Shown one piece after another: positions 52,128 through 63,077 of a DNA stretch of 64,000 nt. Position 1 is the first letter of the stretch, and each line of letters begins with the position of its first letter. Under the pieces are notes generated by a model, which did no database searches, was not told the DNA's origin, and worked only from the letters and a program-made list of their open reading frames with translations. The stretch spans positions 2,976,001 to 3,040,000 of the forward strand of contig NZ_AP025730.1 in assembly GCF_023734135.1 (NCBI RefSeq). Direction: 5' to 3'. The stretch comes from Sphaerotilus microaerophilus (GTDB taxonomy: Bacteria; Pseudomonadota; Gammaproteobacteria; Burkholderiales; Burkholderiaceae_C). The position numbers and the translations under genes are program-made.

Positions 52128-53357
52128 ATGGCCGACCATGACGTTTCCGAACCGGCCGAGGGCGATGCCCTCGCCACCCGCCTCATCCACCACGCCTACC
52201 GCGCCCCGGCGGACTGGGACGCCATCCCGCCCGGAGTGTTCAAGGCCTCCACCGTCTTCTTCCCGAACGTGCAGGCGCTGCGCGAGCGGCGCTGGATCGA
52301 CAAGAGTGCCTACACCTACGGCCTGAAGGGCACGCCCACCACCTACACGCTGGAGGCCCGCCTGGCCGAACTGGAGGGGGCCGAGCATGTGATGCTGCTG
52401 CCCAGCGGGCTGGCGGCGATCACGTTGGTGGATCTGGCGCTGCTGAAAGCCGGCGACGAGGTGGCGCTGCCGGACAACGTCTACGGCCCCAATCTCGCGC
52501 TGGCCCAGCACGAGCTGCGCGGCTGGGGCATCGGCCACCAGATGTACGACCCGCTGGACGTCGCCTCGCTGGCCCAGGCGCTGACGCCGGCCACCAAGCT
52601 GGTCTGGCTGGAGGCGGCCGGCTCGGTGACGATGGAGTTCCCGGACCTGCGCGGCCTGGTGCGCTGCGTGCGCGAGCGGGCCCCGCAGGCGCTGATCGCC
52701 ATCGACCACACCTGGGGCGCGGGGCTGGCCTTCAAGCCCTTTGATCTGGGGAACGGGACGGGGGAGGGGCAGGCGGTGGACATCGCAGTGCACGCGCTGA
52801 CCAAGTTCCCCTCCGGCGGCGGTGACGTGCTGATGGGCTCGGTGGCCTGCCGCGACCGCGCGCTGCACGAGCGGCTCTGCTGGACGCACAGCCGCCTGGG
52901 CTTCGGCGTCGGCGCCGACGATGCCGCGGCCATCCTGCGCGGGCTGCCGACGATGGAGCTGCGCTACCGCACGCAGGACCAGGCCGCCCGCCGCATCGCT
53001 GCCTGGGCGCTCACACGCGGTGAGTTCTCCCGCGTGCTGCACCCGGCGCTGCCGGGTTCGCCCGGCCACGAGCACTGGGCCGCCCACTGCGAGCTGGCCG
53101 CCGGCCTGCTGACGCTGGAGATGCAGCCGCGCTACGGCAGCGCGCAGGTGGACGCCTTCATCGACGCGCTGCGGCTGTTCCGCATCGGCTGGTCCTGGGC
53201 CGGCCCGGTCAGCCTGGTGGCGCCCTATGAGGCCCGGCGCATGCGCCAGCTGCCCACGCCCTACCAGGGCACGCTGGTGCGGCTGTGCATCGGGCTGGAG
53301 GACGTGGGGGATCTGATCCGGGATCTGGAGCGGGCGCTGGCCGTGCTGCCCGCCTGA
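52128..53357 (+). CDS. metC: Cystathionine beta-lyase
   Basis: A 409-residue PLP enzyme of the Cys/Met metabolism family, splitting cystathionine to homocysteine, pyruvate and ammonia. Seen: YTYGLKGTPTTYTLEARLAE, VMLLPSGLAAI, IDHTWGAGLAF and the PLP lysine in VHALTKFPSGGGDVLMG. AAGGAGAG precedes the ATG, 11 bp after rimO. Confidence 0.9.
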   Translation: MADHDVSEPAEGDALATRLIHHAYRAPADWDAIPPGVFKASTVFFPNVQALRERRWIDKSAYTYGLKGTPTTYTLEARLAELEGAEHVMLLPSGLAAITLVDLALLKAGDEVALPDNVYGPNLALAQHELRGWGIGHQMYDPLDVASLAQALTPATKLVWLEAAGSVTMEFPDLRGLVRCVRERAPQALIAIDHTWGAGLAFKPFDLGNGTGEGQAVDIAVHALTKFPSGGGDVLMGSVACRDRALHERLCWTHSRLGFGVGADDAAAILRGLPTMELRYRTQDQAARRIAAWALTRGEFSRVLHPALPGSPGHEHWAAHCELAAGLLTLEMQPRYGSAQVDAFIDALRLFRIGWSWAGPVSLVAPYEARRMRQLPTPYQGTLVRLCIGLEDVGDLIRDLERALAVLPA

Positions 53358-53396
53358 CGGGTCGATCGGCAGGGGCACCGGAGCGGCACCCCGGGG

Positions 53397-53530
53397 TCAC
53401 TCCTTGCCGCCGCTCGACACCTTGTGCCGCATCAGACGGCCCTTTTGGCTGCGCCGAAAGGGCCGTCGCGGCTCGCGCCGCTACTCCTTCGGACCTGATG
53501 AGATCTTCGATCTCATCAGGCGGCCCTTTT
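53397..53530. repeat. Hairpin-rich repeat element at the smpB 3' end
   Basis: This stretch contains three inverted repeats: 53436-53466 (10-bp arms ACGGCCCTTT/AAAGGGCCGT), 53468-53481 (5-bp GCGGC arms) and 53494-53520 (12-bp arms around TTC). CATCAG(A/G)CGGCCCTTTT occurs twice, at 53430-53446 and 53514-53530, 84 bases apart. On the minus strand 53397-53446 still codes KGRLMRHKVSSGGKE and a stop, which is the expected SmpB end. The interpretation is that an ~84-bp REP-like unit entered smpB, replaced the last codons and left the old tail downstream. The hairpins may also end transcription of smpB and metC. Confidence 0.65.
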
Positions 53531-53948
53531 CCCGCTCCCACTCGCGGTCCTTGATCGTGTTGCGCTTGTCGTGCTCGGCCTTGCCCTTGGCCAGTGCGAG
53601 TTCCACCTTGACCCGCCCGCCCTTGTAGTACAGCTTCAGCGGCACCAGGGTAAAGCCCTTTTGCTCGACCTTGCCGATCAGGCGGCGGATCTCGGCCCGG
53701 TGCATCAGCAGCTTGCGGATGCGGTCGGCGATCGGGTTGACGTGGGTGGATGCGCTGCGCAGCGGGTTGATGCGCAGGCCGATGAGGCTCAGCTCGCCGT
53801 CCTTGATGACCACGTAGCCGTCGGTGAGCTGCACCTGGCCGCTGCGGATGGCCTTGATCTCCCAGCCCAGCAGCACGATGCCCGCCTCGTAGCGCTCCTC
53901 GATCTGGTAGTTGAACAGGGCTTTCTTGTTTTCGGCGATGGCGCTCAT
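53481..53948 (-). CDS. smpB: SsrA-binding protein SmpB
   Basis: A 155-residue partner of tmRNA in trans-translation. The OB-fold is typical: [58 protein letters not shown] and [20 protein letters not shown], followed by the basic tail [19 protein letters not shown]. The final SKISSGPKE is encoded by an inserted repeat with a 12-bp-armed palindrome; the ancestral end HKVSSGGKE remains as untranslated sequence downstream. The tail is needed in known SmpBs to occupy the mRNA channel, so the conserved chemistry of the replacement is notable. ATG 53948 chosen by family start [10 protein letters not shown]. Confidence 0.94.
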   Translation of the reverse strand: MSAIAENKKALFNYQIEERYEAGIVLLGWEIKAIRSGQVQLTDGYVVIKDGELSLIGLRINPLRSASTHVNPIADRIRKLLMHRAEIRRLIGKVEQKGFTLVPLKLYYKGGRVKVELALAKGKAEHDKRNTIKDREWEREKGRLMRSKISSGPKE

Positions 53949-54004
53949 GGCGGGGGCTTCTCGGGCAGGCCGGTCGGGCCGGCTCAATACAATCCGGGGA
54001 TTGT

Positions 54005-54472
54005 ATGAAGCACGTCAAGAAGTCCGTCCTGATCTGGTACTCCCCCCGGGAGATGTACGACCTGGTGGTCGACGCGCCGTCCTATCCGAAGTTCCTGCCC
54101 TGGTGCCAGAAGGGTGAGGTCCTCGCGCAGGAGGAGGGCGGGCTGACCGCGCGCCTGCACCTGGCCTATGCCGGGGTGAGGCATGCCTTCACGACCCGCA
54201 ACCGCATGGTGCCCGAGCGCAGCCTGACGATGGCGCTGGTGGATGGGCCGTTCTCGCACCTGCAGGGCGAGTGGCGCTTCCTGCCCATCGGCCCGGCCGC
54301 GGCCTGTACGCCTGACGCCGGGCCGCAGGCCTGCCGCATCGAGTTCGACCTGAGCTATGCCTTTTCCAGCCGCCCGCTGGAGGCGGTGGTGAGCCCCGTG
54401 TTCGACAAGATCGCCAACACCTTCGTCGATGCCTTCGTCGCCCGAGCCGAGCAGGTCTATGGGCGGCGCTGA
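54005..54472 (+). CDS. ratA: RatA/Coq10-family START-like protein
   Basis: A 155-residue polyketide cyclase/dehydrase-fold protein ([54 protein letters not shown] end). Relatives are the Coq10 ubiquinone-binding proteins and E. coli RatA, described as a ribosome-association toxin; the quinone role is likelier for this neighbourhood. Overlaps rnfH by 14 bases and is divergent from smpB, the arrangement common in proteobacteria. Confidence 0.9.
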   Translation: MKHVKKSVLIWYSPREMYDLVVDAPSYPKFLPWCQKGEVLAQEEGGLTARLHLAYAGVRHAFTTRNRMVPERSLTMALVDGPFSHLQGEWRFLPIGPAAACTPDAGPQACRIEFDLSYAFSSRPLEAVVSPVFDKIANTFVDAFVARAEQVYGRR

Positions 54473-54875
54473 ATCGGCGGGAGACGGCCTGCTGTGCGTC
54501 GAGGTGGTGTGCAGCACCGGCCCTCGCCACATCGATGCGGTGCCGCTGAGGCTGCCGGCCGGCAGCACGGTGGGGCAGGCGGTCGAGCGCAGCGGCCTGC
54601 TGCAGCGTTACCCGGCGCTGGCGGCCGATGCCGGTCTGGTGTGCGCCGTGTGGGGGAAATCCGCAGCGGGCGATGCACCGCTGCACGACGGCGACCGCAT
54701 CGCGCTGTGCCGCAGCCTGCAGGTCGACCCCAAGGAGGCCCGCCGCCTGCGCTACCGCGCCCAGGGGCAGCGCAAGCGGCAACCGCGCCAGCGCGTGCGC
54801 GGTGTCAGCGCGCCTTCTTCTTCTTCTTCTTCTTCCACTTCCGCTTCGGCAGGCCAGGAGCCTGAAGGAGCCTGA
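54459..54875 (+). CDS. rnfH: RnfH-family ubiquitin-fold protein
   Basis: A 138-residue protein with a beta-grasp core (CVEVVCSTGPRHIDAVPLRL, STVGQAVERSGLL, VWGKSAAGDAPLHDGDRIAL). The family is about 90-100 residues; here a basic segment (RYRAQGQRKRQPRQRVRG) and a serine run from TCT/TTC repeats extend the C-terminus. ATG 54459 lies inside the ratA end, implying coupling. Biochemical role is not established. Confidence 0.85.
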   Translation: MGGAESAGDGLLCVEVVCSTGPRHIDAVPLRLPAGSTVGQAVERSGLLQRYPALAADAGLVCAVWGKSAAGDAPLHDGDRIALCRSLQVDPKEARRLRYRAQGQRKRQPRQRVRGVSAPSSSSSSSTSASAGQEPEGA

Positions 54876-54887
54876 GCCCGGGCGGCG

Positions 54888-55433
54888 TCAGCGGCACTCG
54901 CTGCCGATGACTTCGCGGGCACGGTTCAGCTCTCGCGCCCGCTGGGCGTCGTCAAGGAACTCGCGCTCGCCCTGGGTATTGGTACGGGTGATGCGCTGTC
55001 CCGATTCGAGGCTGCGGGCGTAGTCGCGGGCGCGCAGGCAGTTCTCCTGGCGTTGGCGGGCGAGCTTGTCCTCCTCGGCCTGGCGCTTGGCGGCTTCGGC
55101 CGCGGCGGCCTGGCGGCGTTTCTCTTCCAGCACAGGTTCGACCGCCTTGTTCCCCGGTGCTGCGCTGGCTGGCGCCACTGCCGAGGTTGGCGCCGAGGCC
55201 GCCGCAGGTGTCGGGCTGGTGTTGGCGGGCGTCGCGAGAGGGCGCGCCAGGATGGCCTTGTCAGGTACCGAGGCTGGCGGCGGGCGGTCGCTGTACTGGA
55301 TGCGTCCGGCCGCATCGCGCCACTTCCACTGGGTCTGCGCACCGGCCAGGCCGGCACAGAGCAGGCAGAGTGCGCCGATGGCGATGCGCGGCGCGAGGTG
55401 CCGGAGGGGAGGGGGCGAGGCTCGCGGGGTCAT
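54888..55433 (-). CDS. DUF4124-domain periplasmic protein
   Basis: A 181-residue exported protein. A signal peptide (RIAIGALCLLCAGLAGA|QTQ) precedes the DUF4124 motif QWKWRDAAGRIQYSDRPPP. A Pro/Ala linker and a charged helix (KRRQAAAAEAAKRQAEEDKL) follow, then Cys-containing C-terminal helices. Such proteins are common beside guaB in Burkholderiales; function unknown. Confidence 0.85.
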   Translation of the reverse strand: MTPRASPPPLRHLAPRIAIGALCLLCAGLAGAQTQWKWRDAAGRIQYSDRPPPASVPDKAILARPLATPANTSPTPAAASAPTSAVAPASAAPGNKAVEPVLEEKRRQAAAAEAAKRQAEEDKLARQRQENCLRARDYARSLESGQRITRTNTQGEREFLDDAQRARELNRAREVIGSECR

Positions 55434-55520
55434 GCAATGAGTGTAGCGGCGAGGCCCCGGCGGTGGGCCGCCTGCAGGTTGCCGGATGCTTCAGGCAGGG
55501 CGCGGGCTGTAACGACTCCG

Positions 55521-55526
55521 TATAAT
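55521..55526 (+). promoter_or_regulatory. Likely -10 box of the guaB promoter
   Basis: A perfect TATAAT 27 bases before the guaB ATG, in an otherwise GC-rich gap. No good TTGACA is found at the right distance, so activation or an extended contact may be needed. Confidence 0.5.
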
Positions 55527-55552
55527 CTCCTTTTGCGTCTGGAGCCTCTCCC

Positions 55553-57025
55553 ATGCGCCTTCTCGGCAAAGCGCTGACCTTCGACGATGTGTTGTTGGTC
55601 CCCGCGTACTCCCAGGTGCTGCCGCGCGACACGTCGCTGGCCACCCGTTTCACCCGCAACATCGAGTTGAACCTGCCCATCGTCTCCGCGGCGATGGACA
55701 CGGTCACCGAGGCCCGCCTGGCGATCGCGATCGCCCAGGAAGGCGGGATCGGCATCGTGCACAAGAACCTGCCACCCAAGGCCCAGGCGGCCGAAGTGGC
55801 GCGGGTCAAGCGCTATGAATCGGGCCTGTTGAAGGACCCGATCACCATCGCGCCCGGCGCCCGCGTGCGTGACGTCATCGAGTTGTCGCGAGCGCACGGC
55901 ATCTCCGGCTTCCCGGTGGTGGACGAGGGCCGCGTGGTGGGCATCGTCACGGGCCGTGACCTGCGGTTCGAGACCCGGCTGGATGCCCCGGTGCGCGAGA
56001 TTATGACGCCGCGCGGGCGCCTGGTCACGGTGAAGGAGGGCGCGTCGCTCGCCGAGGCCAAGGCGCTGATGCACCAGCACAAGCTGGAGCGGGTGCTGGT
56101 GCTCAACGACAGCGACCAGCTGCGCGGCCTGTTCACCGTCAAGGACATCACCAAGCAGACCACCTTCCCGAACGCGGCGCGTGACGCCCATGGCAAGCTG
56201 CGCGTCGGCGCGGCGGTGGGTGTGGGCGAGGGCACCGAGGAACGCGTCGAGCTGCTGGTCAAGGCCGGCGTGGACGCGCTGATCGTCGACACCGCGCACG
56301 GCCACAGCCACGGGGTGATCGAGCGGGTGCGCTGGGTGAAGCAGAACTTCCCGCAGGTGGAAGTGATCGGCGGCAACATCGCCACCGGTGCAGCCGCGTT
56401 GGCGCTGGTGGAAGCCGGGGCGGATGGCGTCAAGGTCGGCATCGGCCCGGGTTCGATCTGCACCACCCGCATCGTCGCGGGTGTGGGCGTGCCGCAGATC
56501 ACCGCGATCGACAATGTGGCCACGGCGCTGCGTGGCACCGGCGTGCCGCTGATCGCCGACGGCGGCATCCGCTACTCCGGCGACATCGCCAAGGCGATCG
56601 CCGCAGGCGCGCACACCGTGATGATGGGCGGCATGTTCGCCGGCACCGAAGAAGCCCCGGGCGAGGTCATCCTCTACCAGGGCCGCAGCTATAAGGCCTA
56701 CCGTGGCATGGGCTCGATCGGCGCGATGAAGGCCGGCTCGGCCGATCGCTACTTCCAGGAAGCCGACGAGACCAGCAACCCCAACGCCGACAAGCTGGTG
56801 CCCGAGGGCATCGAAGGCCGCGTGCCCTACAAGGGCTCGATGGTCTCGATCATCTTCCAGATGGCCGGCGGCCTGCGCGCGTCGATGGGCTACTGTGGTG
56901 CGGCCACGATCGAGCAGATGCGCGATCAGGCCGAGTTCGTCGAGATCACCGCGGCCGGCATCCGCGAAAGCCACGTCCACGACGTGCAGATCACCAAGGA
57001 AGCGCCCAACTACCGCATGGAATAG
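55553..57025 (+). CDS. guaB: Inosine-5'-monophosphate dehydrogenase
   Basis: A 490-residue enzyme making XMP from IMP with NAD+, the committed step to GMP. Two CBS domains (about 95-205) interrupt the barrel. The catalytic loop [11 protein letters not shown] has the active Cys, and the flap region [18 protein letters not shown] is intact. It is followed by an MFS gene and then guaA. Confidence 0.96.
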   Translation: MRLLGKALTFDDVLLVPAYSQVLPRDTSLATRFTRNIELNLPIVSAAMDTVTEARLAIAIAQEGGIGIVHKNLPPKAQAAEVARVKRYESGLLKDPITIAPGARVRDVIELSRAHGISGFPVVDEGRVVGIVTGRDLRFETRLDAPVREIMTPRGRLVTVKEGASLAEAKALMHQHKLERVLVLNDSDQLRGLFTVKDITKQTTFPNAARDAHGKLRVGAAVGVGEGTEERVELLVKAGVDALIVDTAHGHSHGVIERVRWVKQNFPQVEVIGGNIATGAAALALVEAGADGVKVGIGPGSICTTRIVAGVGVPQITAIDNVATALRGTGVPLIADGGIRYSGDIAKAIAAGAHTVMMGGMFAGTEEAPGEVILYQGRSYKAYRGMGSIGAMKAGSADRYFQEADETSNPNADKLVPEGIEGRVPYKGSMVSIIFQMAGGLRASMGYCGAATIEQMRDQAEFVEITAAGIRESHVHDVQITKEAPNYRME

Positions 57026-57033
57026 GCGGGCGA

Positions 57034-58356
57034 ATGACTCAAGACAAAAGCGGGGCGAGCGCCGGGCCGCCCCAAGCCGGCCCGCACCCCCCCGGGGGGT
57101 CGGCCGGCGTACCCGCCGGACGGGGGGCGTCCAGGACGGCGGCGATGCCCTTCATCCTGATCACGGTGCTGATCGACATGATCGCCATCGGGCTGATCGT
57201 GCCGGTGCTGCCCGTGATCGTCGGCACCTTCACGGCCAACCCGACCGAGCAGACCTTCTGGTTCGGCGTGGTGGCCTTCACTTTCGGGGTGGCGAATTTC
57301 TTCGGTTCGCCGATCCTGGGGGCGCTGTCCGATCAGCATGGCCGCCGACCGGTACTGCTCATCGGCTTTGCCGGGCTGGCGCTGAGCTTCATCGTCACCG
57401 GTCTGGCCACGGCGCTGTGGATGATCATCGCGGTGCGGCTGTTCTCCGGGGCGATGCAGGCCAACGCCGCGGTGGCCAACGCCTACGTGGCCGACATCAC
57501 GCCGCCTGAGCAGCGGGCCCGCCGTTTCGGCCTGATCGGCGCGATGTTCGGCCTGGGCTTCACGCTCGGGCCGGCGCTGGGTGGTTGGTTGGGCTCGATG
57601 AACGTCCATCTGCCCTTCTTCGTGGCTGGCGGCATGGCATTGCTGAACTGGCTGTACGGCTTCTTCGTCCTGCCCGAGTCGCTGCCGGCCGAGCGCCGCC
57701 GTCCCTTCGACTGGAAACGCGCCAACCCGGTGGCTGCGCTCAAGGGGCTGTCGCAGTTGCGCGGTGTCGGCCCGCTGGTGGCGGTGGCGGCGCTGGCCTC
57801 GCTGGCGCAGTTCACGCTGCACAACGCCTGGGTGCTCTACACCACCTTCAAGTTCGGCTGGGGTCCGGCGGAGAACGGCAAGTCGCTCTTCGCGGTGGGC
57901 GTGATGGCGGTGCTGGTGCAGGGCTTCCTGCTCAAGCACATGCTCAAGCGCTTCTCACCCAAGAAGCTGGCTGCCTTCGGCCTGCTCGGCTCGTCGATCA
58001 CCTACCTGGGCTTTGGCCTGGCCAGCGAGGGCTGGATGATGTTCGTGGTGATCATCATCGGCGCGGTCATCGGCGGTGGCGCCCAGGCCTCCATCACCAG
58101 CCTGCTTTCCAATGCCGCACAGGCGCATGAGCAGGGCCAGACGATGGGCTCGATGGCCTCGCTCAACAGCCTCACCGCGGTGGCTGCGCCGGTGGTCAGC
58201 GCCGCGTTGCTGGGTCTGGTGTCCCACCGGCCGCCGGGCGATCCCTGGATCGGCCTGCCGTTCTTCTTCTGCGCCGGGCTGCAAGCCCTGGGCGCTTTGC
58301 TGGCCCTGGCCCACTTCCGCCGCCAGCGCCTGTCCGCGGCGCAGGCCGTGGCCTGA
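57034..58356 (+). CDS. MFS transporter, TetA/DHA1-like
   Basis: A 440-residue 12-span exporter. [20 protein letters not shown] is the first span, [16 protein letters not shown] the loop 2-3 motif, and [22 protein letters not shown] the antiporter motif C of drug/proton antiporters. The first ~37 residues (Gly/Pro/Ala-rich) are coded by a GC-rich repeat; an in-frame ATG at 57145 would give a conventional start. It sits between guaB and guaA, probably in one operon, so a purine-analogue export role is conceivable. Confidence 0.88.
   Translation: MTQDKSGASAGPPQAGPHPPGGSAGVPAGRGASRTAAMPFILITVLIDMIAIGLIVPVLPVIVGTFTANPTEQTFWFGVVAFTFGVANFFGSPILGALSDQHGRRPVLLIGFAGLALSFIVTGLATALWMIIAVRLFSGAMQANAAVANAYVADITPPEQRARRFGLIGAMFGLGFTLGPALGGWLGSMNVHLPFFVAGGMALLNWLYGFFVLPESLPAERRRPFDWKRANPVAALKGLSQLRGVGPLVAVAALASLAQFTLHNAWVLYTTFKFGWGPAENGKSLFAVGVMAVLVQGFLLKHMLKRFSPKKLAAFGLLGSSITYLGFGLASEGWMMFVVIIIGAVIGGGAQASITSLLSNAAQAHEQGQTMGSMASLNSLTAVAAPVVSAALLGLVSHRPPGDPWIGLPFFFCAGLQALGALLALAHFRRQRLSAAQAVA
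57067..57130. repeat. GC-rich dispersed repeat in the 5' end of the MFS gene
   Basis: Reads GCCGGGCCGCCCCAAGCCGG, then CCCGCACCCCCCCGGGGGGT and a C/G-rich end. It matches the inverted copy at 31018-31078 over the CCGGGCCGCCCCAA core and the CCCCC/GGGGG hairpin. Confidence 0.6.
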
Positions 58357-58382
58357 CAACCTCCGCTTTCAGCGATCCCACG

Positions 58383-59993
<1,611 letters not shown>

Positions 59994-60108
59994 TTGTCGG
60001 GTCACGGGCGATGACCTGCGGCGCGTCTGGAGCGACCCAGAACCACTCACCTGCTCAGCGGGTGGTTGGTCGGCCGCGGGTCGTGACTGAGGGCCGGCCG
60101 CAGGGCGT

Positions 60109-60385
60109 TCAGAACGGCCGTCTGCCCGCCAGGCTGATGCGCTTGAGCACGCGGCGCTCGCTGGCGTCGAAGGGCGTGCGCGCGTGCAGCGTGACCTGGT
60201 TGTCCCAGTAGACGACGTCGCCGACCTGCCAGTGGTGGGTGTAGGCGAAGCGAGGCTGCAGGATGTGCGCGCGCAGGCGCACCATCAACGCTTGGCCGCG
60301 CGCCGGGTCGACGCCGACCAGCTCGACCTCGGTCTCTTCGTCCAGGAAGATCGCCTTGGCGCCGGTATCCGGATGGGCCCCTGGC
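60109..60385 (-). pseudogene. TauD/TfdA-family dioxygenase, C-terminal fragment
   Basis: The minus strand up to a TGA at 60109-60111 reads HPDTGAKAIFLDEETEVELV, then HHWQVGDVVYWDNQVTLHAR and ERRVLKRISLAGRRPF, which is the end of an Fe(II)/2-oxoglutarate dioxygenase (the WDN...H...R part of the iron and oxoglutarate site). No start or N-terminal two-thirds exist; the frame runs into the end of the isochorismatase gene. A deletion or insertion removed the rest. Confidence 0.7.
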
Positions 60386-60991
60386 TTACGCGATGCTCGC
60401 GCCCAGAGCCGGGAAGACGTCGGTGAACAGCAGGGTGATCAACTGCTGGCCGGCCGGCGTGGACCAGTCCTGGGCGATTTCGGCGATCAGCGTGTTGGTG
60501 GCGGTCAGCACCACACCCGCGTCGTGCATGCGCTGGCGCGAGAACTCTTCGGACAGCAGGCTGGGCGAGCCCGACGCGTCCATCACCGCCTGGACGTTGA
60601 AGCCTTCCTGCGCCGCGTCGATGGCCGGGAAGATGAGGCAGACGTCGGTGGTGACGCCGGCCATGATCAGGTTCTTGCGGCCGGTGGCCAGCACCGCGTC
60701 GCGGAAGTCCGCGTAGGCCCACGCGTTGACGACGCCGGGGCGCTTGATGCGCGCTGCATTCGCTTCGGGCAGGACTTCAGCGATCTCCGGCAGGATCGGG
60801 CCCTGCGCGCGCTCTTCCTGGCTGGAGGTGATCACGACGGGGAGGTTCAGGATCTTTGCCATCTTGGCCAGCGCGATGGACTGCTTCGCAGCCTGCTCGC
60901 GGTCGATGTTCTTGATCAGCTTCATCGTGCCGACCTGATGGTCGATCAGCAGCAGGGCGGAGTTCTCGGCGGTGAATCGTTCGATTTTCAT
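60386..60991 (-). CDS. Isochorismatase-family hydrolase (YcaC-like)
   Basis: A 201-residue cysteine hydrolase. Asp in LLIDHQVGTM, Lys in ARIKRPGVVNAW and Cys in GVTTDVCLIFPAIDA form the family triad. Closest by pattern to YcaC. It is followed by a truncated dioxygenase and preceded by pirin and OYE genes on the same strand, with a LysR gene beyond, a common stress/xenobiotic arrangement. Substrate unknown. Confidence 0.87.
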   Translation of the reverse strand: MKIERFTAENSALLLIDHQVGTMKLIKNIDREQAAKQSIALAKMAKILNLPVVITSSQEERAQGPILPEIAEVLPEANAARIKRPGVVNAWAYADFRDAVLATGRKNLIMAGVTTDVCLIFPAIDAAQEGFNVQAVMDASGSPSLLSEEFSRQRMHDAGVVLTATNTLIAEIAQDWSTPAGQQLITLLFTDVFPALGASIA

Positions 60992-61028
60992 GGTGTGGTT
61001 CCTGGTGGGTTGGGGCGGGCGGATGCCT

Positions 61029-61853
61029 TCAGAGGTGGCCCATCTCGCCCCGTTGGTAAGCGGCAGTGGCCGCGATCAGGCTCTCCTGGCTTGCAAAGGC
61101 CATGGGCCCGTTTGAAAACAAGGGCTGGCGCAGCGGGCTGCCGATGAATACGGCGACCTGGGCCGCGCCCGCCTTGGCGACGAGCTTGTGCGTCGTCACC
61201 TCATCGTCGACCGGGAGGATCGGCGCGCCGAGGTCGTCGAGACCGACGCTCAGGCCGTCGAGTTCTGCGCTCCCATGGATCGGCATGAAGAAGGCGCGCT
61301 GACCCGCGGGGATGCGAATGTCCAGTTCGCCACCGGCTTCCAGCGTGACGTCCAGCAAGGTGACGTCGGTCGGTGGCGTCAGCGGCGAATGGACACCGCC
61401 AAAGCGGCCCAGCGGGACGCGGACCCGTGATCCGGGCCGCTCCACCACGGGCACGTCTTGGGGCGCCAGGGTCAGCGCGAACGGCGCGTTGCCCTGGCGG
61501 TCCCGCGGCAGGTTGACAAAGATCTGCAGCAGGTGCGTGGTGTCGCCCGTCACGGCCGGGTACTCCTCATGGACCACACCGCGGCCGGCAGCGGTCCAGT
61601 GCAGGCCACCCGGCTCGATCAGGTTGCGCGTGCCCAGTGAATCGCGGTTGGCCATGCCGGTTTCCGAATCCAGGAACAGGTAGGTCACCGCCGAGAAGCC
61701 CGCGTGCGGATGCGGCGGGAAGGTCGGTGCACTCATCCAGGCGTGGTCGATGCCGATGAAGGGATCGAGCAATGCGGGGTCGGATGCATGCAGGCGGTAG
61801 GCGCGGAACTGCTGCCCGCGGTTGGCGCGCTGCATGCGGGCGATGGTGGTCAT
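61029..61853 (-). CDS. Pirin-family protein
   Basis: A 274-residue bicupin. The metal site is seen in SAPTFPPHPHAGFSAVTYLF and GRGVVHEEYPAV. Second-half residues include IPAGQRAFFMPIHGSAELDG. Pirins may act as quercetinases or redox-linked regulators. Same strand as the isochorismatase and OYE genes. Confidence 0.88.
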   Translation of the reverse strand: MTTIARMQRANRGQQFRAYRLHASDPALLDPFIGIDHAWMSAPTFPPHPHAGFSAVTYLFLDSETGMANRDSLGTRNLIEPGGLHWTAAGRGVVHEEYPAVTGDTTHLLQIFVNLPRDRQGNAPFALTLAPQDVPVVERPGSRVRVPLGRFGGVHSPLTPPTDVTLLDVTLEAGGELDIRIPAGQRAFFMPIHGSAELDGLSVGLDDLGAPILPVDDEVTTHKLVAKAGAAQVAVFIGSPLRQPLFSNGPMAFASQESLIAATAAYQRGEMGHL

Positions 61854-61908
61854 GGCGATTCGCCTTTCGTGGCTCGCTGGGGTGACTCGCTGGTGTGGCC
61901 CGTTCCGG

Positions 61909-62967
61909 TCAAGCCGCCAGCGCCGGGTAGTCGATGTAGCCCTGCGCGGTAGGCGGTGCGAAGAAGGTGTTGCGATCGGGCGTGTTCAACGCCGCGCCGA
62001 CGCGGAAGCGCTCCGGCAGGTCCGGGTTGGCCAGGAAGGCGCTGCCGAACACCACGGCATCGGCACGGCCCTCGGCCAGCAGCTTCTCGGCGCTGTCCTG
62101 CGTGAGCCCGCCACCGACCAGGTAGGCACCGTCGAAGCGTGGGCGCAGCAGCGCGTGGTAGTCGAAGGCCGCGCCGAACAGCGCCACGTGCAGGTAGGCC
62201 AGGCCCTTGCCGCGCAGCTGGTCGACCAAGTAGGCGTAGGTCTCCTGCGGAGCGGCATCGGTGATGCTGTTGTAGTTCATCTCCGGCGACAGCTTGATGC
62301 CCACGCGGTCGGCGCCAGCCTCGGCCACCATCGCGGCGAGCACTTCCAGCAGGAAGCGGGCGCGGTTCGCGACCGAGCCGCCGTAGGCGTCCTGGCGCTG
62401 GTTGCTGCCCGAGGACAGGAACTGCTCGGGCAGGTAGCCCGAGGCACCGTGCAGTTCCACGCCGTCGAAGCCCGCTTCGATGGCACGGCGGGTGGCCTGG
62501 CGGTATTCGTCGACGACACCGGCGATCTCGGCGACGCTGAGTTCGCGCGGCGTGACGAAGTCGACCTGGCCGACCGGCGTCCAGGCCTGGCCTTCGGGCC
62601 GGATGGCTGAAGGGGCCACCGGCGTGGCGCCGCCCAGCAGCGACGGGTGCGACACCCGGCCGCAGTGCATCAGCTGCATGAAGATGCGGCCCCCCTGGGC
62701 GTGCACCGCCTCGGTCACCTGCTTCCAGGCGGCGACCTGGACGGAAGTCTCGATGCCGGGTGTGTGCACGTAGCCCTTGCCCATCGCGGACGGGAACACG
62801 CCCTCGGTGATGATGAGGCCCGCACTGGCACGCTGGGCGTAGTAGGTGACCGTCAGGTCACTGGGCACGCCATCGGCATCGGCGCGAGAGCGGGTCATCG
62901 GCGCCATCACCAGGCGGTTGGGTGCCAGCGCGCGGCCGATGCGGACGGGGGTGAGGAGTTGGCTCAT
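61909..62967 (-). CDS. nemA: Alkene reductase, Old Yellow Enzyme family
   Basis: A 352-residue FMN enzyme reducing activated C=C bonds with NAD(P)H. Seen: NRLVMAPMTRSRAD, MQLMHCGRVSHPSLL, VELHGASGYLPEQFLSSGSN, DAYGGSVANRARF and FGSAFLANPDL. The His/Asn or His/His pair of the active site appears as HGAS here, so the second residue is Ser; this variant occurs in part of the family. ATG 62967 has AGGAACCG-type spacing and gives the usual MSQLLTP start. Divergent from the LysR gene. Confidence 0.9.
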   Translation of the reverse strand: MSQLLTPVRIGRALAPNRLVMAPMTRSRADADGVPSDLTVTYYAQRASAGLIITEGVFPSAMGKGYVHTPGIETSVQVAAWKQVTEAVHAQGGRIFMQLMHCGRVSHPSLLGGATPVAPSAIRPEGQAWTPVGQVDFVTPRELSVAEIAGVVDEYRQATRRAIEAGFDGVELHGASGYLPEQFLSSGSNQRQDAYGGSVANRARFLLEVLAAMVAEAGADRVGIKLSPEMNYNSITDAAPQETYAYLVDQLRGKGLAYLHVALFGAAFDYHALLRPRFDGAYLVGGGLTQDSAEKLLAEGRADAVVFGSAFLANPDLPERFRVGAALNTPDRNTFFAPPTAQGYIDYPALAA

Positions 62968-63077
62968 GGTCGGTTCCTTGGACAGGAGGGGTGGCGATGG
63001 ACGGATCTTCTGTTGTTCTGCCCTGGGGATAAAGTGGGTACGATGGAAGTCATTGATCCAAAAATGGCGCAATCCGC

